A DNA stretch of 64,000 nucleotides from an uncultured Flavobacteriales bacterium (GTDB lineage: Bacteria; Bacteroidota; Bacteroidia; Flavobacteriales_E; Vicingaceae), in NCBI GenBank assembly GCA_905479915.1, contig CAJQOH010000021.1, positions 1 through 64,000 on the forward strand. Reading direction: 5' to 3'. A program made the position numbers and the translations under genes. Numbering within the stretch: position 1 is the first letter of the stretch; each line of letters begins with the position of its first letter. This document shows, piece by piece, positions 59,862-64,000 of the stretch. The notes beneath the pieces were generated by a model, which saw only the letters and a program-made list of their open reading frames with translations, searched no databases and was not told the DNA's origin.

Positions 59862-61214
59862 ATGTCAAAAGACGTAAAAATTCGAAAAGGCGTAAACATT
59901 AAGTTAAAAGGCGTTGCTGAAAGACTTTATGCTGATGCTGCTTCTACTTCTGATGTTGTAATAAAACCTACTGATTTTCCTGGATTAACTCCAAAGTTAG
60001 CTGTTAAAGTTGGTGATAAAGTGAAAGCTGGATCTCCTCTTTTTTATAATAAGGAAATGGATAGGATTCTATTCACTTCTCCAATTAGTGGTGAAGTAAC
60101 AGAAATTAACAGAGGAGAAAAAAGAAGAATATTAGAGGTTAAAGTTAAAGCTGATGGAGCTAACACTTATGAAACTTTTAAGCAGGGAGATCCTGCTAAC
60201 ATGGCTAAAGAAGAAATTCTTGACACAATGTTAAAAAGTGGAGTATGGCCGTTTGTTCGTCAAAGACCATTTGATATTGTTGCAAACCCAATGGATACAC
60301 CTAAAGCAATTCATGTAACTGCTTTTGATTCTGCTCCTTTAGCACCAGACTATGGTTTTGTTGCTCACGGACAAGGAGATGCATTACAAGCAGGTTTAGA
60401 TGCTTTAGCAAAATTAACTTCAGGAACAGTTCATTTAAACATTACTGGAAACGCTAATGCTGATGAGGCTTTTAGTGGAGCTAAGAATGTTCAAATCAAT
60501 AAAGTTTCAGGACCGCATCCAGCAGGTAATGTTGGTATCCAAATGCACCACATAGACCCTATTAATAAAGGAGAGGTTGTTTGGACGTTAAGTGCGCTAG
60601 ATGTATTAACAATAGGTAAAGTATTTAAAGAAGGTAAATTTGATGCTTCAAGAGCAATTGCTGTTGCAGGATCTAAAATTACTGCTCCCAAATATGTTAA
60701 AACGATATTAGGAGCTAATATTGGTGACATCCTTAAAGGAAACTTAGAAGAAGGTGCTCGTGTAATAAGCGGTAATCCTTTAACTGGAACTCATGTTCAA
60801 GAAAATGGACATTTAGGATTTTACAATTACCAAGTAACAGCTATTCCAGCTGGTGGTGAACCAAGGTTTATGGGATGGTTACCTTTCTTAGGATTTGGTG
60901 GATTTAGTTTATCAAGAACTTCATTCTCATTTTTAACACCTAATAAGGAAAGAGATTTAGATGCGAATATGAATGGAGAGGAAAGAGCTTTTGTAATGGC
61001 TGGCCAATACGAAAAGCTTTTCCCAATGGATATTTTCCCTGTTCATTTGGTAAAATCTATGATTTATAAAGATATTGATTTAATGGAAAATTTAGGAATC
61101 TACGAAGTAGCTCCTGAAGATTTTGCTTTGTGTGAGTACGCATGTACATCAAAGGTAGAAACACAAAAGATAGTAAGAGAAGCATTAGATTTAGTACGTA
61201 AAGAAACTAGTTAA
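59862..61214 (+). CDS. nqrA: Na+-translocating NADH:quinone reductase subunit A
   Basis: VKIRKGVNIKLKGVAE, QRPFDIVANPMDTPKAIHVTAFDSAPLAPDY. Confidence 0.96.
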   Translation: MSKDVKIRKGVNIKLKGVAERLYADAASTSDVVIKPTDFPGLTPKLAVKVGDKVKAGSPLFYNKEMDRILFTSPISGEVTEINRGEKRRILEVKVKADGANTYETFKQGDPANMAKEEILDTMLKSGVWPFVRQRPFDIVANPMDTPKAIHVTAFDSAPLAPDYGFVAHGQGDALQAGLDALAKLTSGTVHLNITGNANADEAFSGAKNVQINKVSGPHPAGNVGIQMHHIDPINKGEVVWTLSALDVLTIGKVFKEGKFDASRAIAVAGSKITAPKYVKTILGANIGDILKGNLEEGARVISGNPLTGTHVQENGHLGFYNYQVTAIPAGGEPRFMGWLPFLGFGGFSLSRTSFSFLTPNKERDLDANMNGEERAFVMAGQYEKLFPMDIFPVHLVKSMIYKDIDLMENLGIYEVAPEDFALCEYACTSKVETQKIVREALDLVRKETS

Positions 61215-61224
61215 TAAAAAGAGT

Positions 61225-61279
61225 TGAAAACGTTAAAAAGTTGAAACGTTAAAACGTGACAACATTGAAACGTTAAAAA
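61225..61279. repeat. Three spaced copies of TTGAAA(A)CGTTAAAA between nqrA and nqrB
   Basis: Copies at 61225-61239, 61242-61255 and 61266-61279. Confidence 0.85.
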
Positions 61280-61284
61280 CAAAT

Positions 61285-62469
61285 TTGTATATGAAAGCAT
61301 TAGAAGAATTTATGCAAAAAATGAAACCGAAGAGTGATGGGAAATTCCCGTTGGCTCATGCGGTTTGGGATGGTACTTATACTTTCCTATTTGTTCCTGG
61401 GCACACGAACAAAAACGGAGTTCACATTAGAGATAGTGTGGATTTGAAAAGAACAATGATTATTGTTGTATTGGCTTTAATTCCTTGTTTATTATTTGGT
61501 ATCTATAATGTTGGACACCAACACTTTTTAGCATTAGGAGATTGTGTGGCTGGAGATTGTGCTACTGATTTGTTTATGGATAAAGTTTTATTCGGTTTAA
61601 TGAAAGTTTTACCTCTAGTTGTGATCTCTTATGGAGTAGGATTAGGGATAGAGTTTATATTTGCTGCAATAAATAGACATCCTATACAAGAAGGATTTTT
61701 AGTGTCAGGAATGTTAATTCCTTTAATTGTACCAGTTGATATACCTTGGGCGATGTTAGCTGTAGCAGTTGCATTTGCAGTTGTTTTAGGTAAAGAGGTT
61801 TTTGGAGGTACAGGAATGAATGTTTTAAATGTTGCTTTAGTAACAAGAGCATTTTTATTCTTTGCTTATCCAACAAAAATGTCTGGAGATCAAGTTTGGA
61901 CGAATACTTCATTAGAAGAAGGACAAGCATTGGTAGATGGTTATTCTGGAGCTACACCATTAGGTAAAGCTGTTGAAGGAGGAGTAGAAGCTATTCCATC
62001 TATTATGGAATCAGTTATTGGATTTATTCCTGGTTCTATAGGAGAAACTTCTATAATTGCTATTGGATTAGGAGCGTTACTGTTATTGTTTACAGGAATT
62101 GCAAGTTGGAGAATTATCCTTTCTACTTTTATTGGTGGTTATTTAATGGGGTTTGTATTCAATCAAGTTGCAGGAGATAACTTGTTTATGCAAGTGCCTG
62201 CTTTACATCAGTTAATGTTAGGTGGTTTTGCTTTCGGAGCAATATTTATGGCTACTGATCCTGTTACAGGAACACAAACAAATGCAGGTAAATGGGTGTA
62301 TGGTATTTTAATCGGAATTCTTGCAATTCTTATTAGAGTAGCAAATCCAGCATACCCAGAAGGAGTTATGTTAGCTATTTTAATAGGTAACGTATGTGCA
62401 CCATTAATTGATCACGTAGTGATTAGTTCAAATATTAAGAAAAGATTAAAACGAGTTAAAACAGCATAG
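61285..62469 (+). CDS. nqrB: Na+-translocating NADH:quinone reductase subunit B
   Basis: RDSVDLKRTMIIVVLALIPCLLFGIYNVG, EVFGGTGMNVLNVALVTRAFLFFAYP, SGATPLGKA. Confidence 0.97.
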   Translation: MYMKALEEFMQKMKPKSDGKFPLAHAVWDGTYTFLFVPGHTNKNGVHIRDSVDLKRTMIIVVLALIPCLLFGIYNVGHQHFLALGDCVAGDCATDLFMDKVLFGLMKVLPLVVISYGVGLGIEFIFAAINRHPIQEGFLVSGMLIPLIVPVDIPWAMLAVAVAFAVVLGKEVFGGTGMNVLNVALVTRAFLFFAYPTKMSGDQVWTNTSLEEGQALVDGYSGATPLGKAVEGGVEAIPSIMESVIGFIPGSIGETSIIAIGLGALLLLFTGIASWRIILSTFIGGYLMGFVFNQVAGDNLFMQVPALHQLMLGGFAFGAIFMATDPVTGTQTNAGKWVYGILIGILAILIRVANPAYPEGVMLAILIGNVCAPLIDHVVISSNIKKRLKRVKTA

Positions 62470-62471
62470 AT

Positions 62472-63287
62472 ATGGCTATAGATAGAGATAGTAACGTTTA
62501 TACAATTGTTTTTGCTACCGTAATGGTAGTGATAGTAGGTGGTTTGTTAGCTTTTATTGCTTCAAGTTTAAAACCTATTCAAAAAGCAAATACAACCAAC
62601 GAGAAAATGCAAAACATTTTGCAAGCAATTGGTTTAGAAGAAATGCGAACACTTCAAAGAGATGAAGCAGGAGCTATATTTAACGATTTCGTTAAAAGAA
62701 GAGTAACAATCAATTACAAAGGAGAAATTTTAAGTGATAAAAGTGCAGCAGATGCAATTGATCCACAAGATAAATTAGATGCCTTTAATATTGACTTAAG
62801 AAAAGAATACTCTAGAGCAGTTAAGCCTATTTTAAGTGCAAACAAAGGGGATGACGAAGCAATTAAAACAGCATTGAGTCAATCTGAAGCTATTCATTTC
62901 CCAATTTTTATTTGTGAAAAAGATGGACAAAAATACTATGTGCTTTCAGCAAGTGGAAAAGGATTATGGGATGATGTTTGGGGATACATTGGATTTAAAG
63001 CTGATGGAGAAACCGTAAATGGAGCAGTATTCGATCACAAAGGAGAAACACCTGGTTTAGGATCAATTATTACTGAAGCTTGGTTCGAAGATCAATTTGT
63101 TGGTAAAACAATTGCTGAGAACGGTGCATTTACTCCAATAAAAGTTTTAAAGCCTGGTAAAAACTTAAACAATCATCAAGTAGATGGTATTAGTGGAGCA
63201 ACTTTTACAGGAGTAGGAGTAGATGAGATGTTAACTAGAAATTTAGAAGTATACTATAACTTCTTTAAGAACAATTCAGAATTTTAA
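62472..63287 (+). CDS. nqrC: Na+-translocating NADH:quinone reductase subunit C
   Basis: N-terminal TM; GLWDDVWGYIGFKADGETVNGAVFDHKGETPGLG; VDGISGATFTGVGVDEML. Confidence 0.96.
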   Translation: MAIDRDSNVYTIVFATVMVVIVGGLLAFIASSLKPIQKANTTNEKMQNILQAIGLEEMRTLQRDEAGAIFNDFVKRRVTINYKGEILSDKSAADAIDPQDKLDAFNIDLRKEYSRAVKPILSANKGDDEAIKTALSQSEAIHFPIFICEKDGQKYYVLSASGKGLWDDVWGYIGFKADGETVNGAVFDHKGETPGLGSIITEAWFEDQFVGKTIAENGAFTPIKVLKPGKNLNNHQVDGISGATFTGVGVDEMLTRNLEVYYNFFKNNSEF

Positions 63288-63308
63288 TAAGCTATATTCG
63301 TAAAAGCT

Positions 63309-63974
63309 ATGAGTGAAGAAAAAAAATCAGAACCATTATTCTCTAAGAAGAATAAAGCGTTAATAACAAATCCATTAAACTCAATTAACCCTGTTACGAT
63401 TCAGGTATTGGGTATTTGTTCTGCATTAGCAGTAACAGTACAAATGGATAACGCAATTATTATGTCATTGGCGGTAACAGCTGTATTAATTATTGGAAAT
63501 GTATTGGTTTCTCTTATGAGAAACATCATTCCTGGTAAGATTAGAATTATTGTACAGCTAGTTATTGTAGCGGCATTGGTAATTATTGTAGATCAAGTAT
63601 TAAAAGCATACGTATATGATGTATCTAAAAAACTTTCTGTATTTGTTGGATTAATTATTACCAACTGTATTATTATGGGTCGTTTAGAAGCATTTGCTTT
63701 AGGTAACAAATCTTGGGCTTCTGCTTTAGATGGTTTAGGAAATGGAATTGGATACGGTTTAGTTTTAGTTGTTGTTGCTTTCTTTAAAGAAGTTTTTGGA
63801 TCAGGAACATTAACAATACCTGGTTTAGGGAAATTAACGATCATACCAGAATCTGTTTATGATATGGGATATATGGACAATGGATTAATGCTATTGCCAC
63901 CATCATCATTATTTATTGTAGCAGTTTACATCTGGGTACAAAAAACAAGAAACCCTGAATTAATAGAAGATTAA
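63309..63974 (+). CDS. nqrD: Na+-translocating NADH:quinone reductase subunit D
   Basis: NPLNSINPVTIQVLGICSALAVTVQMDNAIIMSLAVT; NCIIMGRLEAFALGN. Confidence 0.96.
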   Translation: MSEEKKSEPLFSKKNKALITNPLNSINPVTIQVLGICSALAVTVQMDNAIIMSLAVTAVLIIGNVLVSLMRNIIPGKIRIIVQLVIVAALVIIVDQVLKAYVYDVSKKLSVFVGLIITNCIIMGRLEAFALGNKSWASALDGLGNGIGYGLVLVVVAFFKEVFGSGTLTIPGLGKLTIIPESVYDMGYMDNGLMLLPPSSLFIVAVYIWVQKTRNPELIED

Positions 63975-64000
63975 ATTAGATGCTAAAGAATCAAGATTTT

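Noticed and set aside
63980-64000. ATG after nqrD as the start of nqrE
   Set aside because: The visible codons (M-L-K-N-Q-D-F) do not resemble an NqrE N-terminus and only 21 nt are available; not annotated.
1-64000. Mobile elements, prophage, defence islands, rRNA or tRNA genes
   Set aside because: No transposase, integrase, phage structural, restriction or toxin-antitoxin motifs, and no cloverleaf or rRNA-like sequence noticed on reading; a tRNAscan/Infernal run would be needed to be definitive.

Overview
AT-rich Bacteroidota chromosome segment (Flavobacteriales-like, inferred from type IX secretion components, TAnnTTTG-type promoters and gene content). It is mostly housekeeping: aroC, hutI, thiolase, 7TM-HD phosphodiesterase, hrpB, SCO1/SenC, prfC, ssb, prmA, clpS, ubiE/menG, PfkB heptose kinase, aminotransferase, meaB, a split MacB-type ABC exporter with adaptor and TolC, and nqrABCD at the right edge. 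T9SS/gliding-related genes are scattered through it: PorT-like barrel, DUF5103/T9SS plug protein, GldH-like lipoprotein, and an M4 peptidase with a C-terminal sorting domain. No rRNA, tRNA, CRISPR array, transposase or prophage was recognised. The most interesting material: (i) two perfect heptamer tandem arrays (TCAATTA and TGACTAC, ~11-12 copies) that each start at, and supply, the stop codon of a minus-strand gene; (ii) two paralogous TPR-PD40 envelope proteins ending in SPOR-like domains rather than an OmpA domain, one a 2231-aa giant with 357-bp and 105-bp internal DNA repeats; (iii) an 11-kb pair of giant envelope genes between prmA and clpS, the first coupled to prmA by an ATGA overlap; (iv) a dihydrolipoamide-dehydrogenase-like enzyme lacking both redox cysteines; (v) several intergenic structures and short ORFs absent from the supplied track. 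All calls come from reading the sequence by eye; no database search was run.
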